From assembly GCA_938036665.1 (NCBI GenBank), contig CALHWR010000044.1:1-10423 (forward strand): a stretch of 10,423 nt of DNA. Reading direction: 5' to 3'. This document shows positions 1 through 6,627 of this stretch, piece after piece. Both the position numbers and the translations under genes were made by a program. A model generated the notes under the pieces. It saw only the letters and a list, made by a program, of their open reading frames with translations. It ran no database searches and was not told where the DNA came from. The stretch is from an uncultured Collinsella sp. Its GTDB lineage: Bacteria > Actinomycetota > Coriobacteriia > Coriobacteriales > Coriobacteriaceae. Positions within the stretch are counted from its first letter, which is position 1, and each line of letters starts with the position of its first letter.

Positions 1-222
1 GGGGTCCCCGCCCTGGATAACAAAACCGGGCACATAGCGATGGAACTTAAGGCCATCATAGAAGCCCATCGTGGAAAGCTCGCAGAAGTTCGCGACATGA
101 ATGGGAGCGCCCTCGCCGTCAAACTTGACCTTGATGGTACCCTTCGACGTCTCGATTACGGCGCACTCGTCGCCGACAAGCTGATACCCGGGCGTGTAGA
201 GCTCTTTCTTAAAACCAAACAT
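1..222 (-). CDS. Cyclophilin-type peptidyl-prolyl cis-trans isomerase, N-terminal 74 residues (cut by window edge)
   Basis: Cyclophilins catalyse cis-trans isomerisation of Xaa-Pro bonds and assist protein folding. Read on the minus strand from ATG at 222, the 74 visible residues fit the N-terminal half of the fold. They include the strand [11 protein letters not shown], a cyclophilin-like helix around [12 protein letters not shown], and the signature [15 protein letters not shown] at residues 60-74. Within it, Arg62, Phe67 and Gln70 match the catalytic and binding residues Arg55, Phe60 and Gln63 of human cyclophilin A. I see no signal peptide or lipobox, so a cytoplasmic location is likely. 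The start is supported by AGGAAGG a few bases upstream and by a promoter at 262-291. The C-terminal half lies beyond the window, so total length and any extra domain are unknown. The family call is secure. Confidence 0.93.
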   Translation of the reverse strand, partial: MFGFKKELYTPGYQLVGDECAVIETSKGTIKVKFDGEGAPIHVANFCELSTMGFYDGLKFHRYVPGFVIQGGDP

Positions 223-261
223 GTGGTTCCTTCCTCGTGCGTTTAAAGCATATTTGTACGA

Positions 262-291
262 ATTGTAGCAATAAGCACGGGCTTACATCAA
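262..291 (-). promoter_or_regulatory. Sigma70-type promoter for the cyclophilin gene
   Basis: On the minus strand, TTGATG (291-286) and TACAAT (267-262) are separated by 18 bases, close to the housekeeping -35/-10 consensus. Transcription would start near 255, giving a leader of about 30 bases before the ATG at 222. The 107 bases between this gene and the upstream zinc-ribbon gene show no convincing terminator, so some read-through from upstream is possible. Sequence match only. Confidence 0.6.
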
Positions 292-329
292 TTGCGCACG
301 TAGGTTATGCCGACTATGGCGAACTATTT

Positions 330-1472
330 TTAGGAACGCTGCTGCGGCTTCCAGGAACCCACATTGGCGTCGTACTGGTTCAGCGCGCTGTTGCCACCCT
401 GCGCGATGGGCGCCAGGATCTCGCTTTGGTGGGAACTCATCGACTCGCCATCGGGAATGGCCAGCGAGATATCCCAGCTCTGGCAGATCACGTCAACGCG
501 CTCATACATCCACTCGGCAAGCTGCTTTAAGTGGGCGATGTCGTCCGCATAGACCGTATCGTCCTGATACTTAAGATTGTTGAGCTCATCTTGCGTCTTT
601 TTAATCTGGTCACGCAGGGCGTAGGCACTCTGCGACAGCTCCTGACGGGTGGACAGCGGCGTTCGGAGATAGCCGTTGTTAAAGGAATCGATGACCTCGC
701 CAATCTGGTCCTCGTCAGCATAGGACACGATGGTCTGATACAGACCGTCCAGCCTGGTATAGAGCTGATCATCGGTGAGCACGGTTTCTTCCTGGACCAC
801 CTCCGCAGAATCGTCCTGCTTGGCATCGTCCTCAGTGGCCTCGCCCTTTTGGCGCGTGGGGAAGGTGGTCTGTGCAGCTTGGCCAAACTGGTCGTAGAAG
901 CCGGGCATAACACCCATGGGATCGGTCGTCACGAACCAATAGGCACCGCCGCAAACGACGGCAAGGACCGCGATGATAATGAGCGGCTTGGGAATATGAC
1001 GCTTGTGCTTGTGATAGGCGTCCTCGTCGGGGGGCACCTTGCGCTTGGGTTTTTGAGCATCGTCATGCAGGGAAACGGGCATGGGAATATCGACCTTGGG
1101 AATACCGAAATCCTTATCGAAAGCCGGCAGCACGCAGGTCTCATTGGGGTCGGCGGCGTCCGAAAGCACCGCAGCGGCAGAGGCCGGCGCATGCGGCACC
1201 TCGGTGTCGATCTGCTCTTGCGTTAGGCGCGGAAAGCCCGCCGTGCGGCCCGCTGCCAGGTCGGATGCGGCCGCGTCCTCGGAGAGGATACCCGGAGCAG
1301 GGCGTCCGCATTTGGGGCACGTACGATCATGCGGAGAAAGACGGGCACCGCAGCCCTCACAGAACACGAACTCGGTGTGCTCGGGACCATCGCCCGGACC
1401 CACATAGGCGTTGCAGTAGGGGCAGAACGAGGCGCCGTCCTCGATAGTCTTAAGGCAATGCGGGCAGATCAC
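330..1472 (-). CDS. Membrane-anchored double zinc-ribbon protein of unknown function
   Basis: I recognise the architecture but not a specific function. From the GTG at 1472 the protein is 380 residues. Two CxxC...CxxC zinc ribbons occupy the N-terminus (Cys3, 6, 17, 20 and Cys38, 41, 52, 55). A low-complexity acidic and Ala-rich linker with a basic patch (KPKRK, KHKR) follows, then one hydrophobic segment at about 162-181. An acidic linker then leads to a helix-rich domain of about 140 residues at the C-terminus. With the basic patch on its N-terminal side, the membrane segment predicts cytoplasmic zinc ribbons and an extracytoplasmic C-terminal domain. I chose GTG 1472 because AGAGG lies 5 bases upstream and the protein then begins MICPHC, typical of such proteins. 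A TTG at 1502 is in frame but has no visible ribosome binding site. The gene follows the P-type ATPase in the same direction with a gap of about 100 bases and may share its transcript. Confidence 0.8.
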   Translation of the reverse strand: MICPHCLKTIEDGASFCPYCNAYVGPGDGPEHTEFVFCEGCGARLSPHDRTCPKCGRPAPGILSEDAAASDLAAGRTAGFPRLTQEQIDTEVPHAPASAAAVLSDAADPNETCVLPAFDKDFGIPKVDIPMPVSLHDDAQKPKRKVPPDEDAYHKHKRHIPKPLIIIAVLAVVCGGAYWFVTTDPMGVMPGFYDQFGQAAQTTFPTRQKGEATEDDAKQDDSAEVVQEETVLTDDQLYTRLDGLYQTIVSYADEDQIGEVIDSFNNGYLRTPLSTRQELSQSAYALRDQIKKTQDELNNLKYQDDTVYADDIAHLKQLAEWMYERVDVICQSWDISLAIPDGESMSSHQSEILAPIAQGGNSALNQYDANVGSWKPQQRS

Positions 1473-1575
1473 GGCATCCTCTTTTCGAAGCAATTCAAAC
1501 AATCGAGGTTAGAGCATAACATCGCCACGGCCCCACAGGAGCAAGGCACCAATTCAACATCGCCAGGGCGCGTAG

Positions 1576-4293
1576 TTACTTCTTCTTTTTGCTCGGCATC
1601 GAGACTTTGATGCCTTGGGCGGACTTGGTTACGCGAGAGCGCTTGGCTCCGCTGCCCTTCTTTTTCTTGGGCTGGGCCTGGGCCACGCCCTCGAGTGCGC
1701 GGGCCTCGGCCTCACGAACGGTGCGAGATTCGCGGCGCTGCGCCATGTCGGCGGCGACGCGCTTGGCAAAACGCTCCGCCGTCGAACCCGTCGAGCTCAC
1801 CTTGCCGCCACCGCGACCCAGGCGGACGCGCACACCGCGGCCAAAACCAGTTGCGGCATGACGACGACGCGGCTTGAGCGAATCCATCATCGTGGCGAGC
1901 TTAAAGAACACCGAGCAGGTAATGACCACGATGACAGCCAAGATAACCATCTGGCCCATCGACAGGTTGGCAATAGACAGCAGCTTCGGGAATCCGATAA
2001 CGCCCACCAGGATGCCGGCAACTACAAACACAAAGAGCACCACACGTAGGGGCGTGAGAGGCTGCGAGATGCGCCAGATCAGGCTGACGCTCGCCGCGCA
2101 CGACGTAAGCAGGCACATCGTAGACAGCGTGAGCTGGCTAAAGCCAAACACGCGTGCCACAAAGATATCGAGCGCCGCAGCCATAATGACCGCAATCGAC
2201 GCCGGCAGTGCCCGCTTGAGCACGTTCGTCAGGAACGACCCCTTCACGCGAGCATTGTTGGGCTCCAGGCCCAACACAAAGCCCGGCGCGCCGATGCAGA
2301 AGAAGTTGATGAGCGTCATCTGAATCGGCTCGAAAGGGTACGGCGGCAGCGCGATGCACAACGCCGCCAGGCCCATCGAGAACAGCGTCTTAGTCAGGAA
2401 CAGCGAGGCCGAACGTTGCAGGTTGTTGATGGAGCGACGGCCCTCGGCCACCACGGCGGGCATCGAGGCAAAGTCGTTGTCGACGAGCACGATCTCGGCC
2501 ACGTTACGCGCGGCATCGGAGCCGGCCGCCATGGCCACGGAGCAGTCGGCCTCCTTGAGCGCCAGCACGTCGTTGACGCCGTCGCCCGTCATGGCCACGG
2601 TGTGCTCGCGGCGCTTGAGCGCCTGCACGAGCTCGCGCTTCTGCTGCGGGGTCACACGACCAAAGACATGGTAGCGGTCCACTGCGGCATCGAGCTTGGC
2701 CGGCGTATCGAGCGTCGTGGCGTCCACATAAGCGTCCGCCCCCGGCACGCCCACCACGCGCGCGATCGACGACACCGTACGCGGGTCGTCGCCACTGATC
2801 ACGTTGAGGGTCACGCCCTGCTCGTTAAAGTAGCCGATGGTCTCGGCCGCCGAGGTACGGATCTCGTCGCGTATGGTCACAAAGCCCACGGGCTCGGCCT
2901 CGCCCACCATATCGCCATCGGGCGTAAAGCCGTCCACGCGCGCCACCACGAGCACGCGGCAGGTATCGGCAAGCTCGGCGACACGGTTCTCGACCTGCGA
3001 AAACGCACGCTCCGAAAGCACAAACTGCGCAGCGCCCATCACATAGGAGCCCTGCGCAAACGAAGCGCCACTCCACTTTTTGGAGGACGAGAACGGAATG
3101 ACCGACAGCGGCTCAGACACCTCGACCGGGCGATCGGCGTAATAGTTGAGCAGCGCCTGGCAGGTCTCGTTGGCATCGGCCGAAGTCGCACGCGCCACGT
3201 TAGCCAGCGCAAAATCGAGCACCGTGGTATCGACGGGGACGGCGGCGTCGCTCTCCCCCGCACCCATACCCTCGACCGGCAGCGGATACGTGCCCTCGAC
3301 CTCCATGCGACCCGACGTCATGGTGCCCGTCTTGTCCAGGCACAGCACGTCGACGCGCGCGAGCGTCTCGATGCAGTAGAGCTGCTGCGCCAGCACCTTG
3401 CGGCGGGCCAGGCGCACCGTGGCGATGGCGAGCACCGACGAGGTCAGCAGCACCAGGCCTTGCGGGATCATGCCCAGCAGGGCGCCCACCGTGGACAGCA
3501 GCGCCGACGAGGGCACGCGGCCGGCCAGCAGCTCGGAGAAGCACCACGAAAGCGCGCTATCGCCCGGGGTTCCCGCGGCATCCCACAGCTCGCTCACACT
3601 CGAGGAAAACAACGCCAAACCGAGCGGGATCATGATGATGCTCGCAAACCGCACGATGGCGTTAAGCGCGTTCATGATCTCGGAATTGACCTTTTTGACG
3701 TACTTGGCCTCGTTATTAATTTTGGCTACGTAGTTGTCGGCGCCGACATGGATCACGCGGGCGCGCAGCAGGCCCGAGTCGATAAAGCTGCCGCTCATGA
3801 GCTCGGAACCGGGCTGTTTCTTAATAAGATCGCTCTCGCCCGTCAGCAGGCTCTCATTCACGAGCGCCTCGCCCGAAACCACCACGGCGTCAGCGGGGAT
3901 CTGGTCGCCGCGCCCCAAGCGGATGATGTCATCGAGCACGATCTGGTCCAGGTCGAGCTCCACCTCGGCGCCGTCGCGCACCGCGATGGCCTTCTTGGAG
4001 GTCAGCAGTGTGAGCTTATCGACCATCTTCTTGGAACGCATGGATTGAATGACGCCAATAGCAGTATTGAGGAACACCACGAACAGGAACGTCAGATTCT
4101 TAAACGAACCGGTCAAAATGACCAGGAACGCCAAGATCACGTTGATCAAATTGAACAGCGTGCAGAGGTTCTCGATGATGAGCTCTTTGACCGACTTGGT
4201 CTTGAGCTCCATGTTGCGGTTGATCTTACCGGCGGCGATGCGCTCCTCGACCTCGGCGGTCGAGAGTCCGCGCTCGATATCCGTTGCTGCCAT
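1576..4293 (-). CDS. CtpE-like cation-translocating P-type ATPase with basic C-terminal tail
   Basis: ATP-driven membrane cation pump. It has the full P-type set: actuator-domain TGES (residues 151-154), phosphorylation motif DKTGT with Asp320, nucleotide-binding KWSG (406-409) and hinge TGDGVND (569-575). About ten membrane segments fit the family: four before the phosphorylation domain and six after. No N-terminal heavy-metal domain and no CPC motif is present, which argues against copper or zinc export. The M4 motif reads IPQGLVLLTS, and the M5-M6 region and overall pattern resemble mycobacterial CtpE, reported as a calcium importer. The substrate here is therefore plausibly Ca2+ but not proven. 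M4 has Gln278 where P-type calcium pumps usually have Glu. The last 100 residues form a tail with about 30 Lys/Arg. I chose ATG 4293 (905 residues) because GGGA lies 6 bases upstream; in-frame ATG 4305 and GTG 4308 are alternatives. No promoter of its own is evident: a tRNA terminator sits just upstream. Confidence 0.88.
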   Translation of the reverse strand: MAATDIERGLSTAEVEERIAAGKINRNMELKTKSVKELIIENLCTLFNLINVILAFLVILTGSFKNLTFLFVVFLNTAIGVIQSMRSKKMVDKLTLLTSKKAIAVRDGAEVELDLDQIVLDDIIRLGRGDQIPADAVVVSGEALVNESLLTGESDLIKKQPGSELMSGSFIDSGLLRARVIHVGADNYVAKINNEAKYVKKVNSEIMNALNAIVRFASIIMIPLGLALFSSSVSELWDAAGTPGDSALSWCFSELLAGRVPSSALLSTVGALLGMIPQGLVLLTSSVLAIATVRLARRKVLAQQLYCIETLARVDVLCLDKTGTMTSGRMEVEGTYPLPVEGMGAGESDAAVPVDTTVLDFALANVARATSADANETCQALLNYYADRPVEVSEPLSVIPFSSSKKWSGASFAQGSYVMGAAQFVLSERAFSQVENRVAELADTCRVLVVARVDGFTPDGDMVGEAEPVGFVTIRDEIRTSAAETIGYFNEQGVTLNVISGDDPRTVSSIARVVGVPGADAYVDATTLDTPAKLDAAVDRYHVFGRVTPQQKRELVQALKRREHTVAMTGDGVNDVLALKEADCSVAMAAGSDAARNVAEIVLVDNDFASMPAVVAEGRRSINNLQRSASLFLTKTLFSMGLAALCIALPPYPFEPIQMTLINFFCIGAPGFVLGLEPNNARVKGSFLTNVLKRALPASIAVIMAAALDIFVARVFGFSQLTLSTMCLLTSCAASVSLIWRISQPLTPLRVVLFVFVVAGILVGVIGFPKLLSIANLSMGQMVILAVIVVITCSVFFKLATMMDSLKPRRRHAATGFGRGVRVRLGRGGGKVSSTGSTAERFAKRVAADMAQRRESRTVREAEARALEGVAQAQPKKKKGSGAKRSRVTKSAQGIKVSMPSKKKK

Positions 4294-4320
4294 ACCACAT
4301 CCCATCACGTCGCGTCGGTA

Positions 4321-4357
4321 TAAGAAAAACCGCCCGGACCATGCGAGGTTCGGACGG
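4321..4357 (-). terminator. Intrinsic terminator of the tRNA-Arg gene
   Basis: On the minus strand, CCGTCCGAACC (4357-4347) pairs with GGTCCGGGCGG (4340-4330) around a 6-base loop. The 11-position stem has one G-T wobble and one A-C mismatch, and TTTTTCTT follows. It starts 12 bases after the CCA end of the tRNA and ends about 28 bases before the chosen ATPase start, so it should limit read-through into the pump gene. Confidence 0.75.
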
Positions 4358-4369
4358 CCTTACGTTCGA

Positions 4370-4446
4370 TGGTGCCCCATGTTGGATTCGAACCAACGGC
4401 CTTCTGCTCCGGAGGCAGACGCTCTAATCCCCTGAGCTAATAGGGC
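4370..4446 (-). tRNA. tRNA-Arg (anticodon CCG)
   Basis: A complete 77-base cloverleaf with encoded CCA on the minus strand. The acceptor GCCCTAT pairs with ATGGGGC (one G-T pair), with discriminator A followed by CCA. The D stem is GCTC/GAGC. The anticodon stem TCTGC/GCAGA encloses loop CTCCGGA, giving anticodon CCG, which reads CGG arginine codons. The T stem GTTGG/CCAAC has loop TTCGAAT. Every stem closes and the arm lengths are standard. CGG is rare in the aro genes next door but dominant in the chorismate mutase gene at the end of the window. Confidence 0.97.
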
Positions 4447-4457
4447 CAACGTTTGGC

Positions 4458-4487
4458 ATTATACCCAAGTGCACCACGGGCTATCAA
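4458..4487 (-). promoter_or_regulatory. Strong sigma70-type promoter for tRNA-Arg
   Basis: On the minus strand, TTGATA (4487-4482) and a perfect TATAAT (4463-4458) are separated by 18 bases, with AT-rich sequence upstream of the -35 (TTTTTCTTTTATT). The start would fall near 4451, a few bases before the tRNA 5' end at 4446. This is the best promoter in the window. Any ATPase transcript that passes the tRNA terminator would also begin here. Confidence 0.75.
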
Positions 4488-4539
4488 AATAAAAGAAAAA
4501 GCTTTGCAATTCCGAGGAAGACGCGGCACAACGGCTCAC

Positions 4540-4572
4540 TTTAGAAGGCAAAAGCGAATCAGATAGTATAAA
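4540..4572 (+). promoter_or_regulatory. Probable promoter of the aromatic operon
   Basis: A -10-like TATAAA lies at 4567-4572, overlapped by TAGTAT at 4564-4569. The only -35-like element is TTTAGA at 4540-4545, 18 bases from TAGTAT and 21 from TATAAA. Either reading places the start at about 4576-4579, at or next to an ATG at 4578. The -35 is weak, so an activator or a different start remains possible. No other clear promoter was found between the tRNA and aroF. Confidence 0.4.
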
Positions 4573-4577
4573 CTCTC

Positions 4578-4640
4578 ATGCACCATATATACACGGCTCG
4601 CGATGCGGGCCGTTTTTGCAAGGGTTATCCATCGAGGTGA
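4578..4640 (+). CDS. Candidate 20-residue leader peptide upstream of aroF
   Basis: This small ORF runs from ATG 4578 to TGA 4638-4640 and encodes MHHIYTARDAGRFCKGYPSR. It contains Tyr5, Phe13 and Tyr17, aromatic products of the pathway encoded downstream. No Shine-Dalgarno precedes it, but the predicted transcription start falls at or within two bases of the ATG, as in the leaderless mRNAs common in actinobacteria. The Tyr5 codon (4590-4592) sits directly before the terminator-like hairpin at 4593-4617, and the stop overlaps the aroF ribosome binding site. This is the arrangement expected of an attenuator or a translational-coupling leader. Short ORFs arise often by chance and the aromatic enrichment is modest, so this is a hypothesis. 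Confidence 0.3.
   Translation: MHHIYTARDAGRFCKGYPSR
4593..4617 (+). terminator. Terminator-like hairpin in the aroF leader (possible attenuator)
   Basis: CGGCTCGC (4594-4601) pairs with GCGGGCCG (4605-4612) around the triloop GAT with one G-T wobble. An A-T pair (4593-4613) can extend the stem, and TTTTT follows at 4613-4617. It lies between the likely promoter and aroF and follows no visible gene, so it would act as a conditional terminator of the operon's own transcript. I see no obvious competing antiterminator hairpin. Confidence 0.55.
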
Positions 4641-4650
4641 GAGGCACACC

Positions 4651-5673
4651 ATGATTGCAATTTTAAAGCAGAGCGCCAGCGACGAGGCCGTCAGCCATAT
4701 CGTCAGCTGGATTGAGAAAAAGGGCCTGAAGACCGACGTCTCGCGCGGCGAGAATGAGACGATCATCGGCCTGGTGGGCGATACGACCAAGATCGACCCG
4801 TTCCTGCTCGAGTCCATGGACGTCGTCGAGCGCGTGCAGCGCGTCTCCGAGCCGTTCAAGCGCGCCAATCGCAAGTTCCACCCCGAGGACTCCGTCATCG
4901 ACTGCGGCCACGGCGTCAAGATCGGCGGCGATCAGTTCCAAGTCATTGCCGGCCCGTGCTCCGTCGAGGGCGAGAACCTCATCCGCATCGCCCGCCGCGT
5001 GAAGGCCGCCGGTGCCACGATGCTGCGCGGCGGTGCCTACAAGCCCCGCACTTCCCCGTACGCCTACCAGGGCATGGGCCCCGCCGGTCTGGACCTGCTG
5101 TGCGAGGCGTCTGCTGAGCTCGACATGCCGATCGTCACCGAGATCATGGACCCACGCGACGTGCAGGTCTTCCTGGACAAGAAGATCGACGTCATGCAGA
5201 TCGGCGCCCGCAACGCCCAGAACTTCCCCCTGCTCAAAGAGGTCGGCAAGACCAAGACTCCGATCTTGCTTAAGCGCGGCATGTCCGGCACGATCGATGA
5301 GCTGCTCATGGCCGCCGAGTACATCATGAGCGAGGGCAACGACAACGTCATCCTGTGCGAGCGCGGCATCCGCACCTTCGAGACCCGTACTCGCAACACA
5401 TTCGACCTCAACGCCGTGCCGGTGCTGCACCACCTGTCGCACCTGCCCGTCGTCGCCGACCCCAGCCACGCCACCGGCTACACCCGCTACGTTGAGCCCA
5501 TGGCGCTCGCCGCGACCGCCTGCGGTGCCAACGGCCTGGAGATCGAGGTCCACGACGAGCCCAGCCGCGCATGGTCCGACGGCGCTCAGGCCCTCACCCC
5601 CGATCAGTTCGACGACACCATGCGTCGCATCCGAGCCATCCGCGAGGTTGTCTGCCAAGAGACCATGGAGTAG
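4651..5673 (+). CDS. aroF: 3-deoxy-7-phosphoheptulonate (DAHP) synthase, type I-beta with N-terminal ferredoxin-like domain
   Basis: Condenses phosphoenolpyruvate with erythrose 4-phosphate to DAHP, the first step of the shikimate pathway. The 340-residue product matches the Thermotoga-type enzyme in length and layout. A ferredoxin-like domain at about residues 1-70 is the site of Tyr/Phe feedback inhibition in the Thermotoga enzyme, and a TIM barrel follows. Visible motifs are AGPCSVE (100-106), KPRTSPYAYQG (131-141), QIGARNAQNFPLL (183-195), LKRGMSGTIDE (207-217) and DPSHATGY (270-277). Cys103, His273, Glu299 and Asp310 match the four metal ligands of the family. Start ATG 4651 has GGTGAGAGG six bases upstream. 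An in-frame ATG at 4603 would add a non-family leader and lies inside the hairpin, so I rejected it. This is the first gene of the operon, 3 bases before tyrA. Confidence 0.96.
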   Translation: MIAILKQSASDEAVSHIVSWIEKKGLKTDVSRGENETIIGLVGDTTKIDPFLLESMDVVERVQRVSEPFKRANRKFHPEDSVIDCGHGVKIGGDQFQVIAGPCSVEGENLIRIARRVKAAGATMLRGGAYKPRTSPYAYQGMGPAGLDLLCEASAELDMPIVTEIMDPRDVQVFLDKKIDVMQIGARNAQNFPLLKEVGKTKTPILLKRGMSGTIDELLMAAEYIMSEGNDNVILCERGIRTFETRTRNTFDLNAVPVLHHLSHLPVVADPSHATGYTRYVEPMALAATACGANGLEIEVHDEPSRAWSDGAQALTPDQFDDTMRRIRAIREVVCQETME

Positions 5674-5676
5674 CCC

Positions 5677-6591
5677 ATGGGTACAGTGAGAAACGCGCGC
5701 GTTAACCAGGGCGGCCCCAAGTGCGCCGGCATCGTCGGCCTTGGCCTCATCGGCGGCAGCTTTGCCCGCGGCTATGCGCAGGCGGGCGTTCGCGTGCTGG
5801 CCTGGGATCCCGATGACGATGTCATGACCGCCGCCAGCATGGGCACCGTCGCCGGAGAGCTCAACGACAAGACACTCGGCGAATGCGACATCATCGTCCT
5901 GGCTTGCTACCCCGAAGCCTGCATCGAATGGCTCGAGGCACACGCCCAGGCACTCGCCGACGCCACCGATACCGAGGCCATCATGGGCCCCGTGGTAATT
6001 GACACGGTGGGCGTCAAGGGTATCGTGTGCGAGCGCGCCTTTGAGCTTGCCCGCGAGCACGGCTTTTACTTTGTGGGCGCGCACCCCATGGCGGGCACGC
6101 AGTACTCGGGCTATGCACACTCCCGCGCCGACCTGTTCCAGGGCGCCCCGCTGGTGCTCGTACCGCCCGCGGTGGACGATGCGCTCAAGCTGGAGCTTTT
6201 GGGCCAGGTGCGCGAGATGGTGCGCCCCTTGGGCTTTGGCAAGTTCAGCGTGACCAGCGCCGCCGAGCACGACCGTGTCATCGCCTTCACGAGCCAGCTT
6301 GCGCACGTGGTATCCAACGCCTACGTCAAAAGCCCCACTGCCCAGGTCCACCACGGCTTTTCGGCCGGCAGCTACCGCGATCTCACCCGCGTGGCGCACC
6401 TCAACCCCCAGATGTGGTCCGAGCTCATGATCGACGACGCCGACGCGCTCGCCTTCGAGATCGACCATCTGATCGAATCGCTTGGCGCCTACAGCCGCGC
6501 GCTCAAGGACCGCGACCAGCGCTATCTGGAGAATCTCCTTGCCGAGGGCGACCGCATTAAGCGCGCACTCGACGACGAGGCCTCCCACTAG
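5677..6591 (+). CDS. tyrA: Prephenate dehydrogenase (TyrA family, no ACT or chorismate mutase domain)
   Basis: Oxidatively decarboxylates prephenate to 4-hydroxyphenylpyruvate with NAD(P)+, committing carbon to tyrosine. The 304 residues comprise a Rossmann domain with GLGLIGGS at 21-28 and an acidic residue after the second strand (WDPDD, 43-47). A helical dimerisation domain follows. Further family motifs are IDTVGVKG (108-115), HPMAGTQYSGY with His136, EHDRVIAFTSQLAH with His210, and RDLTRVAHLNPQMW with Arg234 and Arg238. The length leaves no room for an ACT domain, so feedback control probably acts at AroF or on transcription. Start ATG 5677 has GGAG six bases upstream, overlapping the aroF stop. 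Whether prephenate or arogenate is preferred cannot be told from sequence. Confidence 0.93.
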   Translation: MGTVRNARVNQGGPKCAGIVGLGLIGGSFARGYAQAGVRVLAWDPDDDVMTAASMGTVAGELNDKTLGECDIIVLACYPEACIEWLEAHAQALADATDTEAIMGPVVIDTVGVKGIVCERAFELAREHGFYFVGAHPMAGTQYSGYAHSRADLFQGAPLVLVPPAVDDALKLELLGQVREMVRPLGFGKFSVTSAAEHDRVIAFTSQLAHVVSNAYVKSPTAQVHHGFSAGSYRDLTRVAHLNPQMWSELMIDDADALAFEIDHLIESLGAYSRALKDRDQRYLENLLAEGDRIKRALDDEASH

Positions 6592-6627
6592 ACAACCCAT
6601 CACGCCAGGTCGAAAGGACCGAAGCTT

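Noticed and set aside
223..329. Terminator after the zinc-ribbon gene
   Set aside because: Only a very short inverted repeat (GCC...GGC near 309-321) without a following T run on the minus strand is visible.
531..1226. Plus-strand frame of 231 codons opposite the zinc-ribbon gene
   Set aside because: The minus-strand frame has two complete zinc ribbons and a membrane segment; the plus frame has no motif and no ribosome binding site.
1473..1502. TTG at 1502 as start of the zinc-ribbon protein
   Set aside because: No ribosome binding site is visible; GTG 1472 has AGAGG at good spacing and gives the typical MICPHC start. Not fully excluded.
1518..1565. Exact 10-base direct repeat (AACATCGCCA at 1518-1527 and 1556-1565) between the ATPase and zinc-ribbon genes
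   Set aside because: Only two copies, not palindromic, and no clear promoter to relate them to. Chance is likely at this length.
2416..4323. Long open plus-strand frame (635 codons) opposite the P-type ATPase
   Set aside because: It is the antisense shadow of a GC-rich gene with all P-type motifs. Its translation is His/Arg/Gly-rich with no recognisable domain.
4603..4650. Upstream in-frame ATG for aroF
   Set aside because: It would put the start inside the leader hairpin with no Shine-Dalgarno, and would add 16 residues not typical of the family. ATG 4651 has a good ribosome binding site and fits family length.
4447..4650. T-box riboswitch in the aroF leader
   Set aside because: The predicted transcript before the hairpin is only about 15 bases, far too short for a specifier stem and antiterminator.
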